Assembly (NCBI RefSeq): GCF_034259205.1
Contig: NZ_CP139487.1
Location: 2,170,001-2,234,000, forward strand
Length of the DNA stretch: 64,000 bases
Reading direction: 5' to 3'
From: Peredibacter starrii
Lineage (GTDB): Bacteria > Bdellovibrionota > Bacteriovoracia > Bacteriovoracales > Bacteriovoracaceae
Numbering within the stretch: the first letter of the stretch is position 1; each line of letters opens with the position of its first letter. Shown here piece after piece: positions 51,156-59,682 of the stretch. Both the position numbers and the translations under genes were made by a program. Under the pieces are notes generated by a model that saw only the letters and a list, made by a program, of their open reading frames with translations, ran no database searches and was not told the origin of the DNA.

Positions 51156-52526
51156 TTAAGCTAATTCGTGAGGAAGCGTCTTCTTTCTTGGACGGTAGTA
51201 AGTTCTGGGTGAGTAGTCCGTGAAATCAGAGATTTTTGCCATATAGATACAAGCATACTTTTCAATCTGACCAGCCAGGCGGCTTGGCTCAACACCCGCA
51301 CGCATTGTCTCACCCCAATACGGGTTAAAGAATTGAGAGTGCGAACGAATAAGTTTTCCGATTTTCTTATCCACACCTTCGATCTTTTTGAAGTGCGCTT
51401 GAACTTTCGTTTTATCCGGTTTTTTTCCTTTCTCGATTTCCTTATCAAAAAGATCATCAAGTTTTTGCTCGAGATCAACTTTTTCTGCCATAAGATCATT
51501 GATTTGATCTGTAAGCGTGGCACTCTTATCCAGGGCTTCAACTTCAGAGATAAGTTCATCGATAACCAGGGCCGTACGCCAGTTACAGGTTTTTTTAATT
51601 TGAAGAACGTCACCGTAAATGTGGTCACCAAGATAAAGAATTTGCTCACCTGATAGGCCAGCGTTTTTCTGGATGGTTTGCGCGTTACCGCCTTGATAGA
51701 TACCGTCTTCAATTTTTCCATGGTGGTTTCTCATGAGTCCAGTCGCTGGATCGATTTGAAGAAGTGGCATTTTATCCGTAAAGAAACGTGGCTTACTTGC
51801 AGCAGTTACAACTAAGTTGAAAAGTTCTGACCAGTGTTTGTGTTCCTTCAAATAAGGATTGATTGAATAATCCAGCAGAAGCTTCGAGTACTCATAGTCA
51901 GAGTTTGTGATGACCCAAAGTTTTTTTCCATGACGTTTGAATCGCTCTAGAGCTTCGACAATACCAGCATCATGAACGATGAACTTCTTAACGTTTTTTT
52001 TCACCTGACTCTTGAGAGAACCATCACGGTGAGAAATATCCAACGCCTCAATCAAATCTTGCTCAAGAGTTTTATAGTCTGGAAGATTAAGATCCGGTTG
52101 AGAATCCTTCATATCTACAAGCTGCATATATAGAACGCAGTACGCGATTGAGAAAGTTGTATCAACGATTGAGTAACGATCTGTATCGTTCAGATCAATC
52201 ACTAGGTTCTGATAGATTTTTTGTTGAGTCTTAAAATCCATCTCATGAAGACCGTGGTAAGCGTGCTTCACTTTACTGTAAGTGCTGAGCTTTAAGATGT
52301 TTCCGTGTGGCTTATCGATTACCAGGCCTCTGATGGCCAGGTTGATTTTAAATTTCAAAGCACCAATAGCATCCGGGTAGCCTTTCTCGAGAAGTTTTTT
52401 AACAATTTCTTTGTAAGTCATTTCTTCGAAGGCCTCGGAATCATATCGAACTAGCGTGTAGTCCATGTCGAAGCCAATGGCTGCGATCTGCTTCATATTA
52501 AGGGTTCTATTTACGTAAATTCCCAT
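51156..52526 (-). CDS. HAD-superfamily 5'-nucleotidase (IG family)
   Basis: A 456-residue cytosolic nucleotidase-type HAD phosphatase. Motif I is FDMDYTLVRYD (near residue 19), with the two catalytic Asp. Motif II is VITNSDYEY and motif III/IV the later LYLGDHIYGDV. A helical insert (LMAEKVDLEQKLDDLFDKE) predicts a coiled coil. It resembles cytosolic purine 5'-nucleotidase (cN-II) relatives, which dephosphorylate nucleoside monophosphates. AGAGGA precedes the ATG. A second possible start (MKQIAAIGFD) is 10 codons later. Confidence 0.9.
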   Translation of the reverse strand: MGIYVNRTLNMKQIAAIGFDMDYTLVRYDSEAFEEMTYKEIVKKLLEKGYPDAIGALKFKINLAIRGLVIDKPHGNILKLSTYSKVKHAYHGLHEMDFKTQQKIYQNLVIDLNDTDRYSIVDTTFSIAYCVLYMQLVDMKDSQPDLNLPDYKTLEQDLIEALDISHRDGSLKSQVKKNVKKFIVHDAGIVEALERFKRHGKKLWVITNSDYEYSKLLLDYSINPYLKEHKHWSELFNLVVTAASKPRFFTDKMPLLQIDPATGLMRNHHGKIEDGIYQGGNAQTIQKNAGLSGEQILYLGDHIYGDVLQIKKTCNWRTALVIDELISEVEALDKSATLTDQINDLMAEKVDLEQKLDDLFDKEIEKGKKPDKTKVQAHFKKIEGVDKKIGKLIRSHSQFFNPYWGETMRAGVEPSRLAGQIEKYACIYMAKISDFTDYSPRTYYRPRKKTLPHELA

Positions 52527-52672
52527 GGTTATCCTCTTTTTAAACGATTTAAAATTGTCTCTTTTTCCTAACTCAGAGTCAAACTAAAGAACTTTTACAC
52601 AGTGCGCAAGATTGCTCAAATAAGTCCCAGAAAAGAGGTTACTATCCTTTATCTCGAGTTTTAGGAGTTTCG

Positions 52673-54148
52673 ATGCTGAAGTCAGTTCAATTAGCGGTAT
52701 TAAGCAGTGTTCTTCTTTCTGTCGGTGCCCAAGCGCGGGTCATCTATGGAGATGATAACCGAGTTGAGGTCTATCAGGCCTCTCCGCTTATGCAGCGTCT
52801 GGCCCGCTCATCGGCTACAGCAGTTGCAAAAACTGATATCATTCGCAATCTTTTCCGTCCCGGTATGGTTCAGTTGAAGCAAAAAACGCTTCAGGACTGG
52901 TTGTCTTCTGCTGATAAAAATAATCGCTCAAAAAGTTTGTTTACTGAAAAAGCACGAAATGGGGCAAAGAGCGGAGCTCGTTTTTGCGACGGTGAGAGAT
53001 TTACTGATCAACCGAATCCCGGAATGTGTAGTGGTTTTCTAATTGCCCCTGATCTTCTGGTTACTGCTGGCCATTGTGCTACTGAAGAAAACTTCTGTGA
53101 GGAGTATGACTGGGTCTTTGATTTTAAAGTTGATCCTTCAACTAAAAAGGCGGGCCTAGATATCAGAGAGGAAGACGTTTATCGCTGCAAAAGAGTTGTT
53201 TCGAGTTCTTTAAATATGGACCTTGGTCTTGATTACGGCATTATTCAATTAGATCGTATGGTGAAAGGTCGTGCTGCTTTGAACATCAGAACTGATGGAC
53301 AGGTTTTTGATTTTACCAATGTTACGGTAATTGGATCCCCTTCGGGTCTTCCACAAAAGGTCTCTGGTGGGGCAGTTGTTCGTAAGAACACTCATCCATT
53401 TTATTTCACAACCAACCTGGATGCTTTTCAGGGTAATTCAGGTGCTCCAGTTTTTAATACCAAGACTGGTTTAGTGGAAGGAATTCTTGTTCGTGGTGAA
53501 GAAGACTTCGTTTTGAATTACCAGAAAATGTGTGTGAGTGCCAATCGTTGTAAAGATAACGAGTGTCGTGGGGAAGATGTGAGTCGCATGACTTCAATTC
53601 CAGAGATTGGTGTGATGGATGTTCTATTTAAATCTGCCAAAGAGGGTGATCTTGAAACGCTTAAAAATATTTTAAAGCTTAATTTCTGGATCGATATTTA
53701 TGGTAGAGACCGTAAGAGTGCTTTGATTCAGGCCGCGACTTCCAATCAACATGAAGTCATGAAAGTTCTTATCGAGAAAGGTGCCGACGTGAATCTTCAG
53801 GACATTGAAGGAAACACGGCCCTACATTCGTTCGCAAAAGTTCTAACAGAAAGAAACAATGATGTTTTAAATAAAATGTTGGCCCAAAAAGCTGACCTGA
53901 ACTTAGTAAATGCTAATGGTGACTCTGCACTTCTTATGGCCGCGAAGGCCCGTAATCTAGCTGGCGTTAAGCTTCTTATTGCAGCAGGTGCATATGCTAA
54001 CTCTGTTGATGCAAATGGTGAGTCAGTGCTATTTACCTTCGCACGCTTAGGACTTACAAATGTTGTTAACGAATTGGCTGATCTTGGTGTGAACTCAGCC
54101 GTCAAGAACGCTACGGGCGAAACGGCCTTGGATCTCTTGAAGAAATAG
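52673..54148 (+). CDS. Secreted trypsin-like protease fused to ankyrin repeats
   Basis: A 491-residue exported protein. The signal peptide ends near AQA at residue 21. The S1 protease domain has His in VTAGHCA (near 136), Asp in GLDYGIIQLDR (near 185), and Ser in FQGNSGAPVF (near 258). From about residue 320 it continues as five ankyrin-type repeats (SALIQAATSN, TALHSFAKVL, SALLMAAKAR, SVLFTFARLG, TALDLLKK). The protease part is paralogous to the protein at 21484-22437. AGGAG lies before the ATG. The repeats may bind, restrain or target the protease. Confidence 0.92.
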   Translation: MLKSVQLAVLSSVLLSVGAQARVIYGDDNRVEVYQASPLMQRLARSSATAVAKTDIIRNLFRPGMVQLKQKTLQDWLSSADKNNRSKSLFTEKARNGAKSGARFCDGERFTDQPNPGMCSGFLIAPDLLVTAGHCATEENFCEEYDWVFDFKVDPSTKKAGLDIREEDVYRCKRVVSSSLNMDLGLDYGIIQLDRMVKGRAALNIRTDGQVFDFTNVTVIGSPSGLPQKVSGGAVVRKNTHPFYFTTNLDAFQGNSGAPVFNTKTGLVEGILVRGEEDFVLNYQKMCVSANRCKDNECRGEDVSRMTSIPEIGVMDVLFKSAKEGDLETLKNILKLNFWIDIYGRDRKSALIQAATSNQHEVMKVLIEKGADVNLQDIEGNTALHSFAKVLTERNNDVLNKMLAQKADLNLVNANGDSALLMAAKARNLAGVKLLIAAGAYANSVDANGESVLFTFARLGLTNVVNELADLGVNSAVKNATGETALDLLKK

Positions 54149-54233
54149 CCGTCTGCGGCATTAATATTTATTTATTGCTTTTCTCCTTTAATCCTGAAAC
54201 GCTTAAAGAAGTTTCATAATTAAAGGAGTACTT

Positions 54234-54560
54234 ATGAAAAAGGTAATCGCATCGGTTCTATTACTTGCTTCTGTTTCTTCTCTCGCAGCTACAGTTAAGA
54301 TCACTTCTTTCAATTACGTTCGCACAAGTACTGATACTTTCCATAGTCCACTGGCCGAGCTTTGTGGTGTGGTTGAGGGTCAGACTACAGTTCCAACTTT
54401 CGTCAGCATTAAAGTTGATCCAGGCACGAATAACACTGCCTCTTACAACACTCTTGGTGATGCTAATGGAAAGTTCTGTATGGCCGTAATTACTTACCGC
54501 GGAAGAGCGGAAGTTTCTATCACTGGCGAGACTTTAACAACTGAAGCGCTAGTTAAGTAA
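54234..54560 (+). CDS. Small secreted protein, unknown function
   Basis: A 108-residue protein with a signal peptide cut after LAA near residue 19. The mature part looks beta-rich with two cysteines (AELCGVV and GKFCMAV) likely paired. AAAGGAG lies just before the ATG. It ends in a bidirectional terminator shared with the next, convergent gene. No family is recognised. Confidence 0.75.
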   Translation: MKKVIASVLLLASVSSLAATVKITSFNYVRTSTDTFHSPLAELCGVVEGQTTVPTFVSIKVDPGTNNTASYNTLGDANGKFCMAVITYRGRAEVSITGETLTTEALVK

Positions 54561-54571
54561 TTTGTTTTTTG

Positions 54572-54593
54572 AAGGGACCTTTTCAGGTCCCTT
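54572..54593. terminator. Hairpin terminator between convergent genes
   Basis: Perfect 9-bp stem AAGGGACCT/AGGTCCCTT with loop TTTC, followed by TTTTTG on the plus side and by CAAAAAAC on the minus side. It mainly serves the gene ending at 54560. Confidence 0.83.
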
Positions 54594-54608
54594 TTTTTGT
54601 TTCTCGAA

Positions 54609-54998
54609 TTACATGAAATCAGGTCTTTCATGGAACCAGTGCCAAATTTTCTTTTCACAATAGACAGTGTCTTCATCTGAACCATAAGTCGCTTCAACAG
54701 GAATTAGACCATTCACGCGCTGACCTTCACCCGGACATAGAGTCAGGTAGGCAGGAGCTTCTTCCACCATTGAACTTGTTCTTGGATACTCTAGACAACC
54801 TGATTGCTCGTTAAGACGAAGCGGTTGCTTGAATGGATACACAACACTTTTGTATCCGTGATGACTCTTCAACTTATAGACAACTTCCATGTCATTACCT
54901 TGGGCCATATCATAACACTTTACCCATTCTTCACGACCCATACTTTCTGCAAATGCCGATGCTGAAGCTAGAAGCGATAGTGCGATTAGAAATTTCAT
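54609..54998 (-). CDS. Small secreted protein, unknown function
   Basis: A 129-residue protein with a signal peptide cut after AFA near residue 17. The mature chain has four cysteines (VKCYD, SGCLE, TLCPG, VYCEK), likely two disulfides, and ends in a Trp-rich IWHWFHERPDF. AAGGAG precedes the ATG. It is convergent with the gene at 54234. No family is recognised. Confidence 0.75.
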   Translation of the reverse strand: MKFLIALSLLASASAFAESMGREEWVKCYDMAQGNDMEVVYKLKSHHGYKSVVYPFKQPLRLNEQSGCLEYPRTSSMVEEAPAYLTLCPGEGQRVNGLIPVEATYGSDEDTVYCEKKIWHWFHERPDFM

Positions 54999-55206
54999 AA
55001 ACTTTCTCCTTTTAGAAATTTTCTTACGAGGGAGTAAAGTTTTTTTGGAAAAAAATGTAAACGTGTTGGATTCAATCTTAAAGATAAAAAACGGATGAGC
55101 ACATGATCAAGTTATTCGACTGTGGCCGAAACACTAGTGAAGCGTATGTGCTTTTCAAGAGTGAAGGGACGGTCTAGATTATGCTTTCTGACCACGGAGG
55201 GCAGAT

Positions 55207-56043
55207 ATGAAAAGAATTATGATTGGGATACTAGCAATCGGAATTTCGCAGATCGTGAATGCAGAAACGTTTCATTCAAGTATTCATTCAATTGCTTTTG
55301 GAAAAGGCACTGCTCCTCATCTTGTGAGATTTGATAATGGCCGGGTGAGTTTTCTCGAAAGTGAGAAAGGTGATCTTCTTCAATCACTCCAATTCAGTCT
55401 TTCAAAGGGTCGTATGGTGAAAGTAAAGGCCGACTCTTCAAACACAATAAGAACAGTGAAAGCGATTTCTTATGCTGCTCCGGTTGCTGACGATTTGGCC
55501 TGGGCCACAAAGAGGGAACCATATACTCCTGCGGTCGTAAAAAATTCGGCCACTGCCCAGAAAATTTTCGGAAAAATGAGAAAGGATTATACAAAGTCGG
55601 GTGAGTGCTTCAACCGTGCGCATATTTGGGGATTGGAGGAGTATAAAAGGTCGGGACTAAAGTCGATGAAGGTGTTTATGTTTTTTACTGAGAGATATAT
55701 TCGTAAATACAATTTCCACTGGTGGTTTCATGTGACGCCTATGGTTTATGTAAAAAACCTCACATCTCCCAGGACACTTGATCGCCGCTATACCTCTGGT
55801 CCAAGACAAATGAAGACGTGGTCAGATACTTTTGTGAGAAGCAAACGCAGTTGCAAAATCGTTAAGAAGTTTGATGACTATTGGCTTAACCAAAAATCTC
55901 AGGACTGTTATCATATTTATACGAGTATGCACTACTATGTACCGCGAGATATTGAAAAGCGCGACTTAACTGGTGTTGAGAAGACAGAATTCGTGGATCG
56001 GGAGATTAAGAAGGCCTATAAGAATGGGTTCAAGAAGAGATAA
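55207..56043 (+). CDS. Secreted protein-glutaminase-like (possible deamidase)
   Basis: A 278-residue exported protein with a signal peptide cut near VNA at residue 20. The domain after residue 100 shows a Cys-His-Asp order: GECFNRAHIW (Cys near 134), WWFHVTPMVYVK (His near 175), and LDRRYTSGPRQMKTWS (Asp near 192). This matches the layout of bacterial protein-glutaminase/transglutaminase-like enzymes that deamidate Gln in proteins. The N-terminal part may be a propeptide blocking the site. GGAGGGCAG precedes the ATG at 55207. Function is inferred from motif order only. Confidence 0.7.
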   Translation: MKRIMIGILAIGISQIVNAETFHSSIHSIAFGKGTAPHLVRFDNGRVSFLESEKGDLLQSLQFSLSKGRMVKVKADSSNTIRTVKAISYAAPVADDLAWATKREPYTPAVVKNSATAQKIFGKMRKDYTKSGECFNRAHIWGLEEYKRSGLKSMKVFMFFTERYIRKYNFHWWFHVTPMVYVKNLTSPRTLDRRYTSGPRQMKTWSDTFVRSKRSCKIVKKFDDYWLNQKSQDCYHIYTSMHYYVPRDIEKRDLTGVEKTEFVDREIKKAYKNGFKKR

Positions 56044-56045
56044 AA

Positions 56046-56069
56046 AAAGAGCTCCTTTCGGAGCTCTTT
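56046..56069. terminator. Bidirectional hairpin terminator
   Basis: Perfect 10-bp stem AAAGAGCTCC/GGAGCTCTTT with loop TTTC, between convergent genes ending at 56043 and 56078. T-rich flanks lie on both strands. Confidence 0.83.
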
Positions 56070-56077
56070 ATCATTTA

Positions 56078-56359
56078 TTATTCAAGTCTTTTGCTTACGA
56101 TTGAAACCTTCGCAGCTTCACCTGGATATTTCACAGTTTTTACTCTTAGAGTTAGAGTCTTCGTGATCTGACCGTCAGTACAAGTAAAGATCTCTTTGTT
56201 CGTGCAAATATAACCAAGGCAGATATTCATTGTTGATTTCTTAGGTGAGCAAGTTAGCTCTTCACCACGCTCAACTCTCTCAACAGCATCAGAAACTACG
56301 TCAGAAGCGAAAGAAGAAAAGCTTAAAAGCATAAGAGAAGAAATAAGTAGGGCCTTCAT
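56078..56359 (-). CDS. Small secreted protein, unknown function
   Basis: A 93-residue protein with a signal peptide cut after FAS near residue 18. Four cysteines (LTCSPK, NICLG, YICTN, FTCTD) in a span of about 30 residues suggest a small disulfide-stabilised domain. AGGATGAT precedes the ATG. It has its own terminator on the 3' side. No family is recognised. Confidence 0.72.
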   Translation of the reverse strand: MKALLISSLMLLSFSSFASDVVSDAVERVERGEELTCSPKKSTMNICLGYICTNKEIFTCTDGQITKTLTLRVKTVKYPGEAAKVSIVSKRLE

Positions 56360-56467
56360 ATATCATCCTTTGGGTAAGTGGTTTTTTGGATGAGCCCTTT
56401 TACGCGAATTCTGGATTTGGTGCAATATTAAGGTAAAACTTATAGGTTAAAGCAATGATTAAAAAAA

Positions 56468-56483
56468 GGGGCCCTAAGGCCCC
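56468..56483 (-). terminator. Hairpin terminator
   Basis: On the minus strand stem GGGGCC/GGCCCC with loop TTAG is followed by a seven-base T-run. It ends the gene at 56493-57050. Confidence 0.82.
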
Positions 56484-56492
56484 ATATTTGGC

Positions 56493-57050
56493 CTATTTGA
56501 CGATTAGTTTGTAGTTGGCAGAGGCGCAACGAAGAACGGCCTTCTCAGCAACACAGTCCATTTTCAGGTTTGTAACCTTGCGGCCCATATTGTTTCCATC
56601 AACTTCGATTACCTGAACGTCGCCAGTTTGGGCAACTGTCATCATTTTAATGTCGATGAACTTGGAAGAGGCGTTCCAGCGAGTGGCCTTCGTCGTTTTA
56701 AGAGTTAGAACGTTTCTTTCCTGGCCAATAACTGAAAGTTCAGTTGTTGAAAGAATCTTTTCTACTACAACATTATCGCGGATTTCAGTACCAGCTGTTT
56801 CAACGAATATGGCCTGTTTACTTTGGTAGTTTGGAACATCACAAACCTTCGCCATTTCTCTTACCATCGGAGCGCGAGCATCGTCTTGAGAAGCTAGTAG
56901 CTCGTCGATTTCAGCTGGAGTAAGGGCATAGTAAATATCGCTGTTATAAGCTTGAAGAGAATCAGCAATACATTGATAGTTATGCTTTGGAGCTTGAGCG
57001 AAAGCGGAGACTGCAAGAAGCATGAGGGTGATCGATAGAATCGTTTTCAT
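56493..57050 (-). CDS. Secreted protein, unknown function
   Basis: A 185-residue protein with a signal peptide cut after FAQ near residue 18. Four cysteines occur in the mature chain (YQCIA, KVCDV, MDCVA, LRCAS), the last two close together. An ordered N-terminal helix-rich part (YYALTPAEIDELLAS) precedes a strand-rich C-terminal part. GAGAGGACAC lies before the ATG. No family is recognised. It is the last minus-strand gene before the tRNA-Ala. Confidence 0.75.
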   Translation of the reverse strand: MKTILSITLMLLAVSAFAQAPKHNYQCIADSLQAYNSDIYYALTPAEIDELLASQDDARAPMVREMAKVCDVPNYQSKQAIFVETAGTEIRDNVVVEKILSTTELSVIGQERNVLTLKTTKATRWNASSKFIDIKMMTVAQTGDVQVIEVDGNNMGRKVTNLKMDCVAEKAVLRCASANYKLIVK

Positions 57051-57167
57051 AGAGTGTCCTCTCTGGTTGGGTTGTTGGCCGGAAACTACCAGAAAGGGGT
57101 CGAAAGTGTCAGTTAGGGAATTGTTGGGAAAGGTTAAGTGTGTGTCAGGAGATGAAGAAAGGTTAAT

Positions 57168-57195
57168 TTTTACTTTCGCTGGCGGAAGTAAAAAT
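57168..57195. repeat. Unassigned inverted repeat
   Basis: Arms TTTTTACTT and AAGTAAAAA around a short GC-rich centre with one mismatch. It lies just past the tRNA terminator on the minus strand and may be a second terminator or processing hairpin. Confidence 0.35.
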
Positions 57196-57198
57196 AAA

Positions 57199-57222
57199 AA
57201 GGCCCGTCTTTTGACAGGCCTT
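57199..57222 (-). terminator. tRNA-Ala transcript terminator
   Basis: On the minus strand AAGGCC(T)GTC/GAC(G)GGCCTT with loop AAAA, one mismatch, is followed by TTTTATTTTTAC. It lies 13 bases after the tRNA 3' end. Confidence 0.78.
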
Positions 57223-57235
57223 CTCTATTTTTATT

Positions 57236-57311
<76 letters not shown>

Positions 57312-57512
57312 AAAACTTGGATACTTAGGTGATAATAATTTATTAAATACTTTTGAGGTGGGCAAGAGGTTTTTAGGCCGAAAAAGGTGGATTTTTAGGT
57401 ACCTGGAGAAACTAAATCCAAGTAAAATCAAAAATATGGCAAAAGAGTCAGAGCGGGTCTGGGAATTGTGGATTCTAAGCAAGCTCAATTAATTTTCGGC
57501 GGAGAGGATTAG

Positions 57513-58289
57513 ATGGAAATTCTAAGTTCTTTTGATAACACAAAACTCAATTATGAAGTCATAGGGACGGGTAATACTGCTCTAATCTTTGTTCACGGTT
57601 GGATGGGGAATTGTCGTTGGTGGGATTCTCAACGAGATTATTTTTCTGGCAAATATCTCATTGCTCAAATGGATCTTGCGGGCCATGGAAGATCTGGGAT
57701 CAGTCGCAAAGAATGGTCAGTTAAGGCCTATGCAGAAGACATTAAAGCTGTGGCCGATACATTGGATGCTGAAAAAATCATTCTTGTTGGTCATTCGATG
57801 TCCGGTGCAAATGTAGTAGAAGCGGCAACAATGATTCAAAAAACTGTTGGTATCGTTTTGGTTGATACGTTGAAAGACCTGGATCAGCTTATGCCACCTG
57901 AGCAGACGGAACAGTTCTTCGGGATGCTTCGGAATGACTACAGAGGCACTATTGAAAATGTTATGCCTCAATTCTTATTTGCTAAAACTTCTCCAGTAGA
58001 GATCGTAAATCAAATTTCGAAGGAATTTCTTAAATATTCACCAGAGTTATCAATTTCCGCACTAAGGCCCTTTTATACAACTGATATGCGTGAAACCGCT
58101 TCGAAAGTGAAGATACCTGTCCGGGCCATTAATGCAGACTTAACTCCCACTGAAGTGGCAGTGAATAGAAAATATTTTAATGATTTTGATGCCAGCATCC
58201 TAAAAGGTGTCGGGCACTATCCGATGCTTGAAAATCCAACAGAGTTCAATGCAATACTTGGAAAGATTCTAAAAGATTTAAATCTTTAA
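57513..58289 (+). CDS. Alpha/beta hydrolase
   Basis: A 258-residue soluble hydrolase. The oxyanion region is FVHGWMGN (near residue 28), the nucleophile GHSMSG (Ser near 94), the acid likely in INADLTP (near 210), and the His in GVGHYPMLENP (near 234), all in the expected order. It resembles small esterase or lactonase-type enzymes. No signal peptide, so cytoplasmic. GGAGAGG precedes the ATG. It ends in a hairpin at 58298. Substrate is unknown. Confidence 0.88.
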   Translation: MEILSSFDNTKLNYEVIGTGNTALIFVHGWMGNCRWWDSQRDYFSGKYLIAQMDLAGHGRSGISRKEWSVKAYAEDIKAVADTLDAEKIILVGHSMSGANVVEAATMIQKTVGIVLVDTLKDLDQLMPPEQTEQFFGMLRNDYRGTIENVMPQFLFAKTSPVEIVNQISKEFLKYSPELSISALRPFYTTDMRETASKVKIPVRAINADLTPTEVAVNRKYFNDFDASILKGVGHYPMLENPTEFNAILGKILKDLNL

Positions 58290-58297
58290 AATAGAAA

Positions 58298-58315
58298 GGC
58301 CACCCGGAGGTGGCC
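58298..58315 (+). terminator. Hairpin terminator
   Basis: Perfect 7-bp stem GGCCACC/GGTGGCC with loop CGGA, followed by CAATCTTTTCT, a weak T-run. It lies between convergent genes. Confidence 0.65.
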
Positions 58316-58324
58316 CAATCTTTT

Positions 58325-59461
58325 CTATCTTGTTCTAATATCATTACACTGAAGAACCTTAAATTCAGAAAGAGGAATTTTTGTCAGATCTCCCAACTGA
58401 GTTTGTTCCCATAAATAAGAATTCGATCCCAGGTTTTGGAAGTAAATCGAAAACGTCATCCCGTTATCGGCCATGAAAGCACCATATTTTTGCAGGGCCT
58501 TTGCTACAACCTTCGCATCAGCACTTAAATTCAATGAATCTAAATCGAGATTTGGGTTCAGCTGAATACGAGCACCTTCTAGAATAGTGTTGTCGCCAAT
58601 CTCCCAACCGTCGGTTCTTGCTGCCATCGGAGCGCAAAGCTCTTTGGTCCAAGTGTTCGAAGCGAGTTTCTTTAAACGGTTTGTAGGTCCGGCCATTGAA
58701 AGAGCGTGTTTAATTTCTCCGGATTGAAATTCTGTATAACGAACGAGACCACCAATGAATGGCATCCCGGAGCCACGAACGTTCTTCATCCACCAACGAG
58801 ATCCATCAAATGGAACTTGCGTTCCTTCACTCGTGCTTTCAAAAATCGCCACTCTTGTTGCGAGTGCTTTACCGGTAGAGTCCCAACGGAATCGGCTGAA
58901 CTCATAAATAAGACCAGTGGCCGTATCATACATGATCATGTGCCCGTCAGTTTTCGGATCGGGCCAGACCCAAGTCGGCATCGGAACATTTGGAACTTCG
59001 CCAATACCTAGAGGGTCAACTGAGTTATGGAATCCTTCATGATATCCCACTTTCGCAGTATCAAAATAAACTGTTCGCTTAGGTGCAGTGGTTGAATCGA
59101 TAAAGTGAAGAGGTGAAGTCCATTGTTTGTAATTGAGCCCAAGAACCGGTGAGTATCCGCTTTGCTGAACATACAGCTTCACTAGCTCCATCATCGCGGC
59201 AGAATTCGGTTCATAAACTGGATTAGCACCAATGGGTGTATTCCAAGGTGAAGTCGCTGAGAATACTCTGGTTAGAAGAGGATCAACAGTAGGAGTCGTC
59301 GTAGTAGTCGTGGTTGTCGTTGTCGGAGCTACTGGTTTAGGTGCAGGTTTTGTTTGAACTCGGGAAAAAGTTGTCTTTTTTAGAGAGAATGCTTCCGCAG
59401 ACAAGGAGAAGCATGACAGAGTTAACAACACTGCTAAATGGGATAGTTTTGTTTTTTTCAT
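58325..59461 (-). CDS. Secreted protein with poly-threonine linker, unknown function
   Basis: A 378-residue exported protein with a signal peptide cut near AEA at residue 24. A Pro/Thr-rich linker with ten consecutive Thr (about residues 47-58) separates the N-terminus from a large folded domain. The domain starts at SATSPWNTPIGANPV and contains WTSPLHFIDS, GYHEGFHNS and several Trp-rich strands. Thr linkers are typical of secreted multi-domain enzymes of cell-wall or polysaccharide degradation, but no catalytic motif is recognised. Only one or two cysteines are present. Confidence 0.75.
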   Translation of the reverse strand: MKKTKLSHLAVLLTLSCFSLSAEAFSLKKTTFSRVQTKPAPKPVAPTTTTTTTTTTPTVDPLLTRVFSATSPWNTPIGANPVYEPNSAAMMELVKLYVQQSGYSPVLGLNYKQWTSPLHFIDSTTAPKRTVYFDTAKVGYHEGFHNSVDPLGIGEVPNVPMPTWVWPDPKTDGHMIMYDTATGLIYEFSRFRWDSTGKALATRVAIFESTSEGTQVPFDGSRWWMKNVRGSGMPFIGGLVRYTEFQSGEIKHALSMAGPTNRLKKLASNTWTKELCAPMAARTDGWEIGDNTILEGARIQLNPNLDLDSLNLSADAKVVAKALQKYGAFMADNGMTFSIYFQNLGSNSYLWEQTQLGDLTKIPLSEFKVLQCNDIRTR

Positions 59462-59560
59462 GAAAAGCTTAATCGGGCCGTTCGTTAGGAAGATTCACTC
59501 TTGATTAAGAAAAATTAAAACTATTGCTCCAGTTGCTGAATAGAACCTTAAGATATAAAA

Positions 59561-59580
59561 GGGGATCCAGAAGGATCCCC
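59561..59580. terminator. Hairpin terminator
   Basis: Perfect 8-bp stem GGGGATCC/GGATCCCC with loop AGAA. On the minus strand CTTTTA follows. It lies beyond the tolC remnant and may have been that gene's terminator. Confidence 0.65.
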
Positions 59581-59589
59581 CTAAGTTAC

Positions 59590-59648
59590 TTAAATTTCAA
59601 TTAGACTCATGAGATAGAGAGAGTGAATCTGAAACCGAAGGTCACATC
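59590..59648 (-). pseudogene. Deletion remnant of a tolC-like gene
   Basis: Bases 59620-59648 are identical over 29 bases to 61261-61289 inside the tolC-like gene, coding [10 protein letters not shown]. Bases 59591-59619 match that gene's 3' end, coding LYLMSL followed by a short different tail and a stop. The two pieces are in the same order and strand as in the intact gene, but about 330 bases are missing between them and the reading frame shifts at the junction. So it is a broken copy of a TolC-type gene. Confidence 0.7.
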
Positions 59649-59682
59649 TGTTTAATGTCTACTTGAGAAGGCCCTTAACGAG

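Noticed and set aside
51161-51721. 186-residue minus-strand frame inside the nucleotidase gene
   Set aside because: A frame-shifted shadow of the HAD nucleotidase; very Lys/Arg/Thr rich with no start signal.
59280-59325. Trinucleotide-like GTC/GTA/GTT tandem
   Set aside because: It encodes the poly-threonine linker of the gene at 58325-59461 rather than an independent repeat.
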